The notes under the pieces were generated by a model, which ran no database searches, was not told the origin of the DNA, and saw only the letters and a list, made by a program, of their open reading frames with translations. From Sipunculus nudus (taxonomy: Eukaryota > Annelida > Sipuncula > Golfingiida > Sipunculidae): DNA of 64,000 bases. Shown here piece by piece: positions 26,408 to 41,600 of this stretch. The position numbers and the translations under genes are program-made. Location: NCBI GenBank assembly GCA_026874595.1, contig CM049306.1, forward strand, positions 50,730,019-50,794,018, given 5' to 3'. The first letter of the stretch is position 1. Every line of letters begins with the position of its first letter.

Positions 26408-29400
26408 TGTATAACAGTCAAATGTGTGTAATCAGTCATTTCATGAAATGCTTAAACATTTAATTCATTTTGTGTAATGCCTGTGACCAATAACTGGTCA
26501 TAATGTGAAATGACTAATGGCATGTTTTCTGGGATATTTTTTTATACAAAGGAGACAATATAAAACGTTCTAGGCCAAAGGTTGCAGGAGCCATTCCTCT
26601 GACTACCAAGTGGATAATAATGTCTTATCTGCATGGTGATTCTAGATGAGGACTTCAGGCAATGTGACGTCATATGTCATAGACCTTTGTGATGTCATTA
26701 TCGTCTTGTAAACAGTGCTTGCAACCATGGGCATGGAAGACCTTCTGTGTTGGGGGCTTATTTTAATAATTCAGTTATAATTTAAAGGGCAGAGCATATG
26801 GGCTGTGGTGGTTATGGGTCAATTGCTTTACACTAATTACATTATATTATATTGTATATTTCACCTGAATTTTATTTGTTTTTGAATGAGAACACCTGCA
26901 TCTGTAAGATTCATATAGTTCTTTCCCAGAACAGTTACATTATGTAAATCCTAGCCCCCCCCCCCCCCCAGCACTCGATTCCAGGCTGACTTTTTATGAT
27001 CACATATTTGTAAAAGTTTCAGTATTTCAAATACGTGAATTTTAATTTAATATGCATGCTTAAATACCCAATGGGAATGCATGAAAGTCTGTAAATTTTA
27101 GAATCAATAGAAAGTAGAGATGAGCTGATGTATGTTTACACAAGTTTTATTTATTAACCATCAGGTAAATACTTGGATGTAATATTCTGCAGAACTACTC
27201 GTTTTAAAAAATCTCTTGCACCATACAGTATTAAACTTTTCAACTCACAACCCTCTAGATATTTAATGTTTTGAATTGTGTTTTGCCTGCAGAATTATCT
27301 GTTATATCATTTTTACATACTTATTTGTACAAGCACAGTCAGAAACATTCTGTGTTATTTTAATGTATTATTTTTGTGTATTTATTTATATATTTTTATG
27401 CAGTGAATTGCAAGTCAACAACAAATTCCTGGAACTAAAGGCTAATGTTATCCTATCTAATCTTCTCTTATCTTTATCAAAACATCATGTTGGTCCTACC
27501 AGCTATCCTGCAGGCTGCACCAAGTATGTCATGACTCACTCCATGCAGGCTTCCATGAGTTAATAAGTGTTCATTGGCTGGTGTTTAACTGTTTAAATAC
27601 TCTGCAGATGTGCCTTATAACTTAGTATATTGGCAAGCTTTTGCTGCCAATTTAGCAACACACATCAACACCCGTTATCCCACCTTATCATTTTATTACA
27701 GGTTACACATTGTTCTAGAGGTGGGCTCATGAAAAATTAACTCATGTCTCCCTTCTTAAAAACTGGTGTTTCACAACTGGTCTGTGCACGTCCATGTTTT
27801 GACTTTGTTGCATAAAATAAGACTGGTGGACATATTGCACTTGGACCTTGTTTATTTACATGCAGAACTACAATAAGGTGCTAAGCTGCTGAAGGGGAGG
27901 TTCTGAGATTGTGCTGGGATGGGTTTGCAAGAAACTTTTATATAAAGCAAAACTGAATTGATAGTGTGAAAGAATAAATTAAATGTGTATAATTATAATT
28001 TTGTAAACCAATCTCCCTTTCTTGTTTATTTTATAATTTACAATTTTTTATACATTCCCAGTGGGTATATTCACATGCATATTACAGTCACTTAGTTGAG
28101 ATGCTTATACTTATCACAAATAAGTGATCGTGAGAGGCTCCTGCATTTTTCATGTAGTCCATTTAAGTACATTGGGAACTCTAAATTTGTGTATTGCACA
28201 CATTTATTAAAAAGTGATTTACAAACAAATCAACTGTTGCCTCAATTCCATTTGCTAAGATGTTTTACAAAAATTTTCATATTCCATTTAAGCTGAATGT
28301 GACCCACAGGGATCTTGTCCTGGGTGCTGCCCTTAATATTTAAGTAATTTAAGTATATTTTTAGGGATGCATATGATAAAATGTGAAGATTAGTTGGTTG
28401 AAATAAATTCAAGGTGAGGACTTAATTTTAAAAGTTTGTTCAATAAAGAGGAGCATCTTGAAAGGAGGCATAATCACTTTTCTAGCAGAAACTTAGTAAG
28501 AAATATACAATAGAGGGCCATTTTTTCCGAAAGCATCAGGGAACAAGCTTTTCTTTTGGAAAAAAAGAATTCTCGGAAATTCAGTTGGGGGTGTATGGCC
28601 AGTTTCGTACTACAGTTAATGGTTGACTTAACACTATATTACTGAGGTGATACTGTGTCTCAGTTCGACCCACATATTTTACGACCAGAACTTATAAAAA
28701 TATCGAATTTATTGCAGAGTTTGATAGGTAAACCCATTTTAACCTGTTTTTAGGATACTTGTGTGCCATTTTTCCAACAAATTCACGGGGAGGGAAATAT
28801 CAAATGACATCGCCAATATTGTAGCTCTATTAGTTTCTTTAACAGCCAACAGGCGGTGCCAGTGCAGCACACGCATAAACTGCTAAATTGTTTGGCCTGA
28901 TATCCTAGCCTTAAAGCCGACGAACTATGCTGGAGTACAACCGAGTTATGGTTGATTATACAGAGGTTCTCATGAATAATCTGCTCAGCCGCTTACTAGG
29001 GGTATATGGAGCCTGGCGTTGCCCTACTAGCTGTAGTGTCACACCTTGCCCCGGTGACAGCATCAACCCAGAACTAATTAATTAAGGTCACCACTCGGCT
29101 TAACAACATGACTGCAAATCTTTGTGACTCGTAATTACAAAATTTCATTTGAGGTGTTTACATGCTTGAAAAATTTTTCAAAAATGCGAATAAATTTTCT
29201 CTTTTTGACTCTTTTTCATTTGCCTACTGTGTATAAAATTCTTTTTGTGCATGGCTTATATAAATTGTGTTAACCATTGTAGCATGTGGAGGTATATACC
29301 AAAACCAAGCAGTTGGAGTGATACAAAGCTATGGCTATCCACAGAATTATGAGCAGAACAGTTTGTGTGTTTGGAGGATTAGTGGACGGAATGGAAAGAC

Positions 29401-29535
29401 TATACAAGTGACATTCCATGACTTCCAGATAGGATCATCTTCTGATTGTACTAATGATTACATCCAGGTTTGTTCTCTGTTTGTATTACCTTGAATTCTA
29501 AAGAAGCATGTGATGAGTTCAAAACCACTAGTTTT

Positions 29536-29630
<95 letters not shown>

Positions 29631-32600
29631 ATCCAAGATATGTTTACATACTGTGTGACTAAAATATTCTATGGCATGGTGCAGATTTTTTTCAAGAAAT
29701 AAGAATGAAGATAGTGTGGATTTGAGAAGGCTTGAAATTAAGGTATAATGCAAGGTTTGAAACCGTTGGTGAATCTTGGAGCCACCAGTTAAGTACAAAT
29801 ATCATTGATCATTCACAAATTTTCTTGTTACCTTTGTTCATAAATATTTATGGAAGTATCAAAATTCTCAGTAAAATGTACTCTGTGGCTTTACAAATAA
29901 AGGTGTATCACCCCATGTGACTGGTCCATATGACTCTTATCCATGAGTCATATGTAATACCCAGTGATTGGCTTATTTCAGGGTCATGGGTCAGCAGGGG
30001 TCGTGTTATCATCCTTACTGTAAAAACATTATTCAAGAGCATGACACATCAACAACTGTTAAGAAAATTATGTAAAGAAAATCATTTTTAGCATTTACTG
30101 ACCCTGTCAGTGACCAAACAGGTGCATGATTAACACTGCTGATCACCTTTGATCTAAAGCCTGACACGTGGCCATCCAGGTGTGCACCTGACAATGCAAA
30201 TACATTATCATCCTCAGTCCACAGGCCTATAAGAGATTAATGTGGCCCAAAATCGGGACAACTATTCACTTCTATTGAAGCTTGGCATATTTAAACTACA
30301 AATATACCATCACTTTTTGGTAACATATAAAAAATACAGATTACAAACTGAAAGGTAAATGTGATGTCAAGGTCCTTTGTTTTGTGGCTGTAGCTACATG
30401 TATAAAAATGAGGACAATTTAAGTGGCGCTAAGCTTACTATAAGCAGAACATTATTGAATGCATGTGTTTGCTCTTACTCCAACTAAGGGGGTCTTTCCT
30501 GTCTGTTATAGGGAGGGTGATTTTAATTGTTTGGTAGATGAAAAGTGTCTGTTGTCCTGAATAGTGGGTTGTCTACCCTAAAGGGTGTCAACACCCAGGG
30601 ATTTCATTGTATTACAAAATATTATATTATTGTATCCTCAGACAAAGTCAGGAATACTATGGGTTTTAGCATGGTCCCACTGCCACTATCTCAGATAAAT
30701 CTCGTCTTTCTAAGAACTCAAAAAATATTTCATGGATCTTAACTGTGACATGTGCATAGATATAGCTGAGAGAACAAAGGCTATATATAATTTTTCATGA
30801 CCTTCACTAGGAGAGTGACCTTGACCTTGATTTTTTTGTAAATTCACACAAAAACATTAATATCTTAAAGGGACATAATCTGGAGCTATATTATGCCTAA
30901 TCTTCCACACAAACAGTTCAGCTTTGCTTTTTACAAAAGTTTGCCAGCAAACACATCACAGCTCACAGGCTCAGTACCTCACATACAGGGGTTCAGCACC
31001 TTATTATGGCTCTGCATGTTGATATACACAGTCTACATGTTTTTGTTTACCAAAAAAATCATGGTGACTGGAGGTCCGATTGTGAGCCACATCACGTGAT
31101 GTTTCATTCAGCAAGAACATATATTTCATTTTATGGGCCAAGTCAGTCAAGGAATATCCAGATTGACATGTGTTGAAGCCCAGCGGTGCATGCACTGTGT
31201 TTATGTTTACACCTGTGATCGCACCCGGTCAACTGTTTTTAACACTAGTTGTGATCGCACCCGGTCAACTGTTTTTAACACTAGTTTACTGGACTAAGCA
31301 AACGGTTTCAGGGCAATAGTTCGGAAGGTGCCAATTCATTTTAAATGGAAGAGGCTATTTTTCGTGTAAATTCAACATGCTTTATAGGTGATTGGGCCCC
31401 TTTAAGAGAGATTGCATGGATTAGTCCAAAAATCAAGCTGACCAACGATCAAGGATAAGTTTCTCCTAAAAGGGAGACTGGTGTTGCAACCTTTTATCCT
31501 TTTCTTGTTTTTGCATGTGTCTTTTATTACCACCATCATTACCATTTAACAGTACTATGAGCATTATAAGTAAAAAACTAATGGACAGATTTCTTTCATA
31601 TTAAGCACATGCATAGATGTGAATTATAGGATGGACACTATTTGAATTAGGGTCATGACCTTTTCTCTGAGAGTGGCCTTGATTATTTCCATATTTGGTG
31701 AAAAACAAAAAACATTGTTTTCAAGTGGGTAGATGCATCTTTCTGAAAAAAAAAATAAAAAAAGCTCAGATGATAAGTTAGCAGATGCAAACCTGTGACC
31801 TCGACCTTTGGATCTGCCAATTAATAGGATTTTGGTGAACTTAATAACATTTGAAGTACCCTGTCTTTTTTATTCAGATGTGACACACACATTGTTTCCA
31901 CCCAAATTTCAGACAGGTATTTGAATTCATGTGACCTTGAACCTGCTGTTTTGAAGTCCAATCTCTTGAAACATGATTTTTGTTTACCCCATAACTTTTG
32001 AAGTACAGCATTTCTTTTGTTTAAATTTGAAGCACAAATTGTTTCCACCAAGACCTCAGACATGTTTAAGACTGGTGATCTTGAGTTTAAGGTCTTCAAG
32101 GTCAAATCTGCAAATATGTAGGATTTTTTTTAACCCCAAAACTTTTGAGGTACTGCATCTGTTCCTCTCAAATTTGACACAAAAATATTTCCACCAATAT
32201 TTTGGATTGATTTGAAGTGGTGACCTTGAGCTTGGTATTCAATGTCAAATCTCTTAATATATAGGTTTTTTGTTTACTCCTAACTTTTGAAGTGACCATG
32301 ACCTTAGTTTTTAAGGTCAAACCTAGAGAAATTAGGATTTTTATGAAACCCATCACTTTTGAATAATTGCTTTTATTTTCTTTTTCCACCAAGACATCAT
32401 AAAAGTTCAAACATTTGTGACCTCGCTGGCCTTTGTCTTGTCAGATGTAAGTGTATGCTTCTGAAGAAAGGGGCCTATTTAAGTGTTATGAAATAGTTTC
32501 AAATGAGTAGTCAAGTATTTTGGCATTGAGGTATGTCTGTGTCATCACACTAAGGTTAAAAAATATGCCAAACCAGTTCCTCAGAAATGTCATTCATGAA

Positions 32601-35600
32601 AAATTGTTAAATTATAAAATATTTTACCCATTTTGAGTACAGAGTGATTCAAAATCATCGCATAAGGCCAAAAAAATTAGAGGTAGAGTTCCCAGGCACT
32701 GCCCACATCAGTTTTAACCCCGCATTAAAAATTTCTATTTTGATTTTTAAAAGAAACTTACCAATGTTTAGCTCCAGCTGCTTTGTATTTCTTTCAAGAA
32801 GATAAAATAATTCAATTTTGACATTTCCTTAGTTATGTAGTGTTTTTACTTGTTTAGCAAAAGAAATCTGCTATTATCATGCTTTTTTTCCTGATCATAT
32901 GACATTTTTATCGAAACATACAAAAAAAAGTGGGAAAAAAAATAATAATTGCCCATCAGCACTGATTTCTGAAAAATCTGCCTGAGAACCCAACCTTCTG
33001 TGTTTTTTGCCTCATACTGGTGTTGCCATCTGGATAGATTATTTTATTTCTTACGACAAATGGAAGCCAATACAGACTTTTAGCTCAGATATCAAATATG
33101 TATGGAATTATGATGTTTTAATTATCTGCCTCTGGAATAATGATGTTGGAATAATGTGCCTCATTCAAACATATTTCACGGCATCATACCTCAGGAGTAT
33201 CATGATTCATAGGTCACTTTGCTTTATTTATTTTCACTGTATCCATTTATTTTTTCTTGTTTTATGTCAGTTACGCAATGGATATTGGTCTGGAGCACCT
33301 TCACTAGGCAAATTTTGTGGGACTACCCTCCCTGTTGTAAATGAAACAACCAGCCGCTACATGTATATTAAGTTCAAGAGCACATCCTCTACTGGGAAAT
33401 GGAATCTAACATTCTCAGAAGTGTCAGTGTCCTGTGGCGGATCAAAACAGCTCACTGATCAGGTATGTACCAAATGTGTGTGATAAATTCCACATATTCC
33501 AGTTATCTGAATGATAATTTAAAAGTCACATGTTTTTAAAGATAATTATACCACAAGTCAAATTTTGTTTATAAATCTAATATAAATGGCAAATCATTTA
33601 CTCCTATTTATAGACTTTGAGAATTAACCAACCAGATGTTAATGGTGCACTTCCTTCTGGTCTCCTCCAATCAGGGGTGTCCAGGAGAGGTAGTGCTTAA
33701 GCTAAAAACACAGAAGCAAAAGCATCAGTGTAAATATGAAAAAAATGTATGATTTTTAGCTCAGCTGACTATAAGTCATCTGAGCTATAGTCGTGGTCCT
33801 TTGTCCGTCGGCTGCCTGTCCCTCCGTCCGTCCGTTAAACTGACATGTTTTGAAACCGTAAGACCTAGGAATCCGAAATTCGGCATAATGTTAGATGTCC
33901 CCAAGATCTCCTAACAAGCCGAAAACTGGGTCTTTGCGACTTCTTTCCTTAAAGAAATTAAGGAAAACCTCAATTTTTTATTAAAAACCTATTTTCACAC
34001 TTCAGGACTGCCTATAAAATATCAAAACCACTCATCTGTTTTTCCTCATATTTACCATAAATATCCCTCTATATAGTTCCTATGTACATGTCAGAAATTA
34101 GGTCTGTATTATATAATTTTAAAAAGTTATGTGCCCAAACATAATGCATTTTGTAAAAAATCAGAAAAGATATTTGATCACTTAACAGAGAACATGTTAA
34201 AGCTAAGGACTTTTTTCCAGTAATATAACTTTAATTAATCAAAATTAAATTGTATACCCTAATTAGATCAAAATCTCTTAAATTTTTTTAAATATTAGCA
34301 AAAATAAAAATTGGTACCTTAAATTTTGCCAAACTTTGACCATGGCACATTATTTTTCTGTAACTTCTGTGGATTTAAATTTCACAGCATGTTTTAATAG
34401 CATTTCATCTGTTAAGACCAAAAACTTGAAACCATTTGATCAAAAACTGTAGATTTTTTCAATTTTTAAAGCACCATGTCACATATTTTTACATCAAGCT
34501 AGTGTTATGCAGTTTGCTAGAGCTCAGCTTCAATGCTTCAGCTCTCAGTTCCTAAAATTTGGTATACAGTTAGATGTCTCCAAAATCCCCTACCATGGCA
34601 AGAAGTTGATCACTAGGACTTCATTCCTTCAAAATATTAATGAAAAACTTCATTTTTCCATTAAAAACCCATTGTTACACAAGACTGCCTAATATCAAAA
34701 CCACTGATCTGACTTTGATCATATATAATATACATATTTTTCTATACATTTGCTATGCACATGCCAGAAATGATGTCAGTATTGCGTAATTTTTTGAAGT
34801 TATGGGCCCAAACATAATGCACTTTGTAAAAAAATCAAGAAATATATTTACTCCCTTAACAAGAGGATTGCTGAAGCTAGAGATTTTTGTCAGGGATGTA
34901 ACATTATTTAATCAAGATTCAATTGAATACCCAAAATCAGTTCTGATTTTTTTTCAAATTTTATAAGTTATTAGTATAAATATAAAATTATTACCTTAAA
35001 TTTTGCCCAACTTTGACCATGGCATGTTTGCTACCTGTGAGCACTGTTGACATAATTTTCATATATCATGCACACATAAGGATTTCAGCTTTTTTGTTTA
35101 GAAAGCTGAAGGAAATTTGCCAAAAATTGTAGATTTTATTAATGTTTATATGAGACCATGTCAGACCTTAGCTCTCCCCAGCCCCTTTTGAGTCACCTGT
35201 ATGTTGACCTTGTTGACCTTTCATCAAATTATGCACGCTTGAGGCGAGGCATATACTGAGGCAGCCAGGCAGCTTATGCCCAGCCCCAGTTGATCCCGGT
35301 GTCCAACCCAACTCATGTAGTAGTTGTTTTGACCAACAACATAACAATAAACAATAAATTAATAATTTTTTATTGGTTTTTAATAACAAATTAAAGAAAA
35401 ATTAATAGAAAAGGTATTGTTAGTTGATGAGTAACAGGAAATTAACTTGCAATTACTGATGATGTAAGAATCTTGTATGGATGGATCTAGAATGTCACTT
35501 GTTCCAAATAACACCATGCAGTCACCTATGGTTTTTTCAGTTAAATTTTAATGATAACAAAAATGAATCATATTATTCATTACTTATCATTAGGGATCAT

Positions 35601-38600
35601 ATGAAGGAAATTAATGATGGACAAATATGCAGTTGATAATTTTAATCTAGATTCCTACTGTGTCTAGTGTGTAGATTGATGTGAAAGTAGTTCAAAGTGA
35701 ATATATTACATTTTTTTTTTTATAAAAATTAAAGCCATAAAACCAGGTACTTATGATCATTATTATACTATGTTTTCAGCCTACCGCCACTGCCGCTACA
35801 GCGTAGGTGTCCGGAGAACTCCTCCGTAACCCAGGGGCAATATTTTACGAAACCCGGGATTATGTTGGGGTCACATGTAAACTGCTGCACCCCGATTTTG
35901 TTTTGACCTCTGACCTTTCCTCTGCGCTCTGCGTCCGTTTGTGCGTCTGTTTCCACACATAAACCCACATATCTCGGGAACTGTTTGACTGATCAGAAAA
36001 ATTTTTTTGCACAAATGTAACCCTTGGAGAGTTTTATAACATATACAAAAAATGGTGGCGCCACCTGCAACCATGTTTGCACAGTGTCCATCTGTTCGTC
36101 TGCCTTGGGTTAAAATCACTCATATCTCTGCAGTGGTTTGACTAATTCACCTGAAATTAGGCATGCGTATACATCCTGGATAGCTTTTCTAATTTTATGA
36201 CAGGTGGTGCCACCTACATTCATGTTTACGCTGCAGACATCCAAGCTCATATCTCGGGAACCGTTTGACCGATTTGGCCAAAATTTTGCATGTATATAGA
36301 TCTCCCATAGTTCTTTGTCATACGCAAAACTGGTGGTGCCACCTGCAGCCATTTTTGCACAGCTCCCGTCTATTTGTCTGCCATGGGATAAAATCACTCA
36401 TATCTCGGAAGTGGTTTGACATATCTGCCTAAAATTTTGCAGGTTTATACATCCCCCACAGCTCTCCTGATTTTATGATAGGCTGCGCCACCTACATTCT
36501 AGTTTATGCAGCAGAAATCCAAGCTCATATCTTGGGAAACGTTTGACCGATTGGGCCAAAGTTTTGCATGTGTATAGTCCTCACATAGCTCTTTATCATA
36601 CGCAAAACTGGTGGCGCCACCTGCAACCATTTTTGCACAGCGTCCATCTGTTTGTGTGCCAGGGGCAAAAATCACTCATATACATGTAGTGGTTTGACTT
36701 ATCTGCCTTAAATTTTGCATATGTTTACAAGTTGGACGGCTTTCTGGATTTTGTGGTAGGTGGCGCAACCTACACACAATTTGGCTGCAGACATCCATGC
36801 TAATATGCAACACTTCACTCTATTTCCCCTTGCCACTCAATCCATGCCTCACTTCACCCGTTCCACTTTGATTTAGGCGGATACACGTAGTCGCTTGTCG
36901 ACTGCCCTTATTCTAGTTAAAATTTGTGAATTTTGTATATTCTGGATTCTCAACATCGTTGTTTGGCTAAAACTGAATAAATACCAGACATGATGTGAAT
37001 ACTTTACAAATGTATTTGAATAAGAATATGAATTATTATAAAATTTCTTGCATAAGAATGGGAATTAAAAGAAATGAAAGTATTTGAATACCAGTGCAAA
37101 TACTTTCAAAATGTATTCATGAATGCATTCATAAATATATTCTTTAATATTATTTTAATAATCATTTCAGTTATATCTTATTAAGAAAAATCATATGATT
37201 CTCTTATTATTTTTAATAAAAATTATATTTGGCACAATATATGTTATTAAATTTTAATAAATAGTTAAACTCTTATATTATATGTGCTGCTTATAAGTTA
37301 TAAGGCCAAGTCAAAATCTGTGTGACAATAGCACTCCATTTGTTAATAAAATAAATAAAATCAATCCTCTTCCATGTCTCCAAAGGTACTATAAAATTCA
37401 TACATAAGCTTAACACCAACAACTCATAATACAGCTTATATTTATTACCACACAACACCACCATGTGCCTCATTTCCAAATCATATTTTTTAATCATATG
37501 TAACAGCTAAGCGCCGTGACCCATAGGTCCCTTGTTTAGGTCCTGCATAAATGTCCTTGGAAACATTAAATTTGGACATGGTTATCTACATTCTGCAACC
37601 TAGGGAAAAAAACATGATTTGAGCACGCTAAAAGTCAGATGGGCTCAAATTGTATCCATTGGGCCTAGAATCTTCTATCACAATATCTAAGGAGGTTTTC
37701 TTGGAAACCTGACCATTAAAAAACCTATTATCACACTTTAGGACTGCCTGATATCAAATCTACTTATCTGTTTTTCTTCAAATACCATAAATATTACCCT
37801 GTGTATTTCCTTTGTACATTCCAGAAATTAGGTCAATATTACCTAATTTATAAAAGTAATGGGCCCAAACATAATTCAATTTATCAAAATCCAGGAAAGA
37901 AATTTACTCACTTACTATGTTAAATGTTACTGCTAGAGACTTTTTTCAAGGATATAACTTTATTTAATCAAAATTCAATTGTATACCCAAAATTAGACTT
38001 GTAAATTCTTAATTTTATTATTATAAATATAAAATCAGTACCTAATAATTTGCCCAACTTTGACCATGGCATGTTTTTTATTCTGTCAGTACTGTCGATT
38101 TGATTTTCACAGCATGTACACATATGTATAAATACTGTTTAAATCTGAAATTTGAAACTAAAAATTTTAAAAAATTAGGCTAGCTGTTAATTTTTTTAGG
38201 CTCTGTTGTATTCACTTTCATTTTCATGGTCGTCTTTCTGGTCACTGGAGGCCAGCTATGCCAGGGTACCTGATTTATAATGGGTAAATGGGGGAGATCC
38301 GCTGCTGTCACAGGTGTATAGTTATCCTCATATATTTCCCCTCCCCCTATCCCCTACCAAGTGATTGCAATAATTGTTTTTGTTTGATATATTTTTTCAA
38401 CTGTAAAGCTGTTTCCATTCCAATGAACAAAACATTTCTTGGAATTGTAATTCAAGGAGTAATCAAGAAGATGCCATGTTGTGGTAATGTAGCATTTTTA
38501 GCTCAGCTGACCGCAAGTCATCTGAGCTCTAGTGATCACCCTTTGTCTTGCGTCCGTCCGGTTGTCCAGCCATCCGGTCATTAACAGGGCACAAATCGTA

Positions 38601-41600
38601 AACGTTAGACCTAGAAACTTCCAACTGTACATCCAGGGAGGTCCTAGATAAATCTCCTTGGAAACCTGAAATTAGGTCTTAGGCAAATGTCTTCGGAAAC
38701 CTGAAATTAGGTCATCGTGACCTATATTTTGTGACCTACGGGCCAATAAATTGATTTTGAGCCCCCATAATGTCAGGTTGGCACAAATCTTATCTGTTAG
38801 GCCTTTAATCTTCAAACTCAACATCCTGGGAGTTTCTGGTGACCTATATTTTGTGACCTACAGGCCGAAAACAAAATTTTGAGCACCTAGACAGTTAGAT
38901 GGGGCACAAATTGTATCCATTAGGCCTAGAATCATCCAACATCATATTTAGGGAGGTCCTAGGCAAATGTCCTTTAAACCATGAAATTAGGTCACTGTGA
39001 CCTATATTCTGCAACCTAAAGGAAAAAGATGTTGTATGAACACTCTGAATGTCCGATAGGAACAAATTGTATCTGTTAGGCCTAGAATCTTCTCACACAA
39101 TATCCTGGAAGGTTCTATGCAAACCTCCTTGGAAGCCTGAAAATAGGTCATGGTGACCTATATTTTGTGACCTACAGGCTGAAAACATGATTTGAGCACC
39201 TTAAATGTCAGATTGGCACAAATTGAATCTGTTAGGCCTAGAATCTTCTTATATAACAATCTGAGATGTCCTTTGCAAATGTCCTTGGAAACCTGAAATT
39301 AGGTCACCATGACCTGTATTTGGTTACCTACAGGAAAAGCTGTCATATAAGCACCCAGACATTCAGAAGGGACACAAAATGTATCCATTAGGCCTAGAAT
39401 CTTCTAACATAAAATTCACGGAGGTCCTTGGCAAATGTCCTTGTAAACCTGAGATTATGTCATGGTGACCTATATTCTGTGACCTATGGGCTGAAAAATG
39501 GTTTTGAGCACCCAGACAGTTAGAAAGGCACAAATTGTATCCATTAGGCCAAGAATCTTCTATCATGACATCCAGGTTGGTCCTAGGCATATGAGATTAT
39601 GACTTTGGAAACATGAAATTAGAAACATGAAATTAGATCATGGTGACCTTTATTCTGCAGCCTCTAGGAAAAGGATGTCATATAAGTACCCTGAATGTCA
39701 GATGGGCACACATTTTATGCATTAGGCCTAGCATCTTCTAAAGCATCTTCCAGGGAGGTTATAGGCAAAATCCAAAATGCTTCCAAGATCCTTATAAATA
39801 AGGCCAAAGTTGACGTTTTTACATGCATAATGGAATATAAGTTGCCAGATAACTTGGGAATGGCTGTTACTTGTGTATGGAACATGTGACTGGTAAGCAG
39901 ATTTAGCCTGCAGATGGTGCCACATATGTAGGTCTTCCATCAAAATGGCCTTTTTTATTTTTCTCCTTTTATTTCAATTTCACCCACTGTCAGGCATACT
40001 TTGTCAATGGGTTTTAGTGTAAGACCCCTGCATCTCCCAGTAATTCATGAACAAATATTAGAGTTTTTTTCAGGTGACCAGTGGAGAGATTACATCACCA
40101 AATTATCCACAGAACTACCCTCACAATACAGAGTGTGTGTGGGTTATCCAGGCTCCTGCAGGGAGGAGCATTCAGCTCAACTTTGACCAGAATTTCTACC
40201 TAGAGAATCATTACAAGTAAGCTGAACAGCCTAGCACTCAGCCTTGTTCCTAGTAGAAATATATCACCAAACTGTTTTAAAAGGTCGCACATCACATACA
40301 CCATTATATTCCTCATCAACAAAAATATTAGATCTTAATTTTTAAAATAAAAGATCATTGATAAATAAAACAAGCCTGAACTGTAAGTTGAAGTTAGCCT
40401 ATATCCTGCTGTGCTGATTCCTGTTCTTTCTGTTTCTGTGCTTTCTGTATACTGCATCCACCTGCACTGCATCTTTCTGTTTTCTCATCTGCCAGTATCC
40501 AACATCCATCGATCTCTGTTGATCATCTTTCTCATCTCTCTGGATACTACATCTACCTGCACTGCTGTCATCAGTGCTGTCATCAGCATCTTTCTGTCTC
40601 TAAACTTTCAGTATCCAACATCCACTTCTGTTGATCATCTTTCTGGATACTAAATCCACCTGTACAGCCGACAGTAGCCTCATTTTTGTATCTTCATCAG
40701 GTAGAGCCCTCTGTGCCCATATCAGCTGCTATTGCTCTTGCTCCCTCCACACTTTATGACAGTGACCTTGTTTACACCCACTTTGACTCTTCATTATTTA
40801 CAGCTGTCAGTTTGACTATGTAGAGGTGAGAGATGGAGGGACATCTAATGCTGACCAGATTCTGCATCACTGTGGTAACAGCCGTCCGTCTACTGTCAAA
40901 TCTACAGGGAGCGTCATGTATGTTCGATTCCGTGCAGATCAGTGGGGCTCAGGACCTGGATTCAAAGCTACTTACTCAATAGGTATACTACTGTACTACT
41001 TTTGAGTACCATTTTGATTTAGTGATCACATTCTATTCAGGTTATTTATTACCACCCAGTTGGTATACTAGTAGTGAGTGCAATATTGACTTTGTGACCA
41101 CATGTGCAGGTTTTTTTCTGTGAAATAGATATTGTAAACATTGAATATGTTATATTTATATAATGTTAGAGAGTCCAAACTCTTCAGGTCAATTAGAGTT
41201 TATTTAGGATAAAAGATATGTGGTATGAAAGAGCCAGTGACCTTCATTTAAAGAACTGTTATTTAATTCTGCTTTTTTTAACATTTTGCCCTCTAACTTG
41301 TTTTTCTCTGGTATTCATCCATAGTGTGTATCTCTTAATACACATCTATATCACTTCTGATCTAGGTCACTTTAATACATGCATTTCTATTTCAAGTTTA
41401 CAACACTACACAGATATACATCTGTATGAGTACAACTGTTACTGTTAACACCCATCACTATTAAGGGCTGAGGGCTATTGTCAGCTACTGCTGATACTCT
41501 TAGCATTTAAAATTAAATTTTTTTTCAGTTCATGCACTTATAGCCTGTTGTTTGTGAACTTACTATGTAAGAAAAAGTAAAACAGGAAAACAAGATATGA

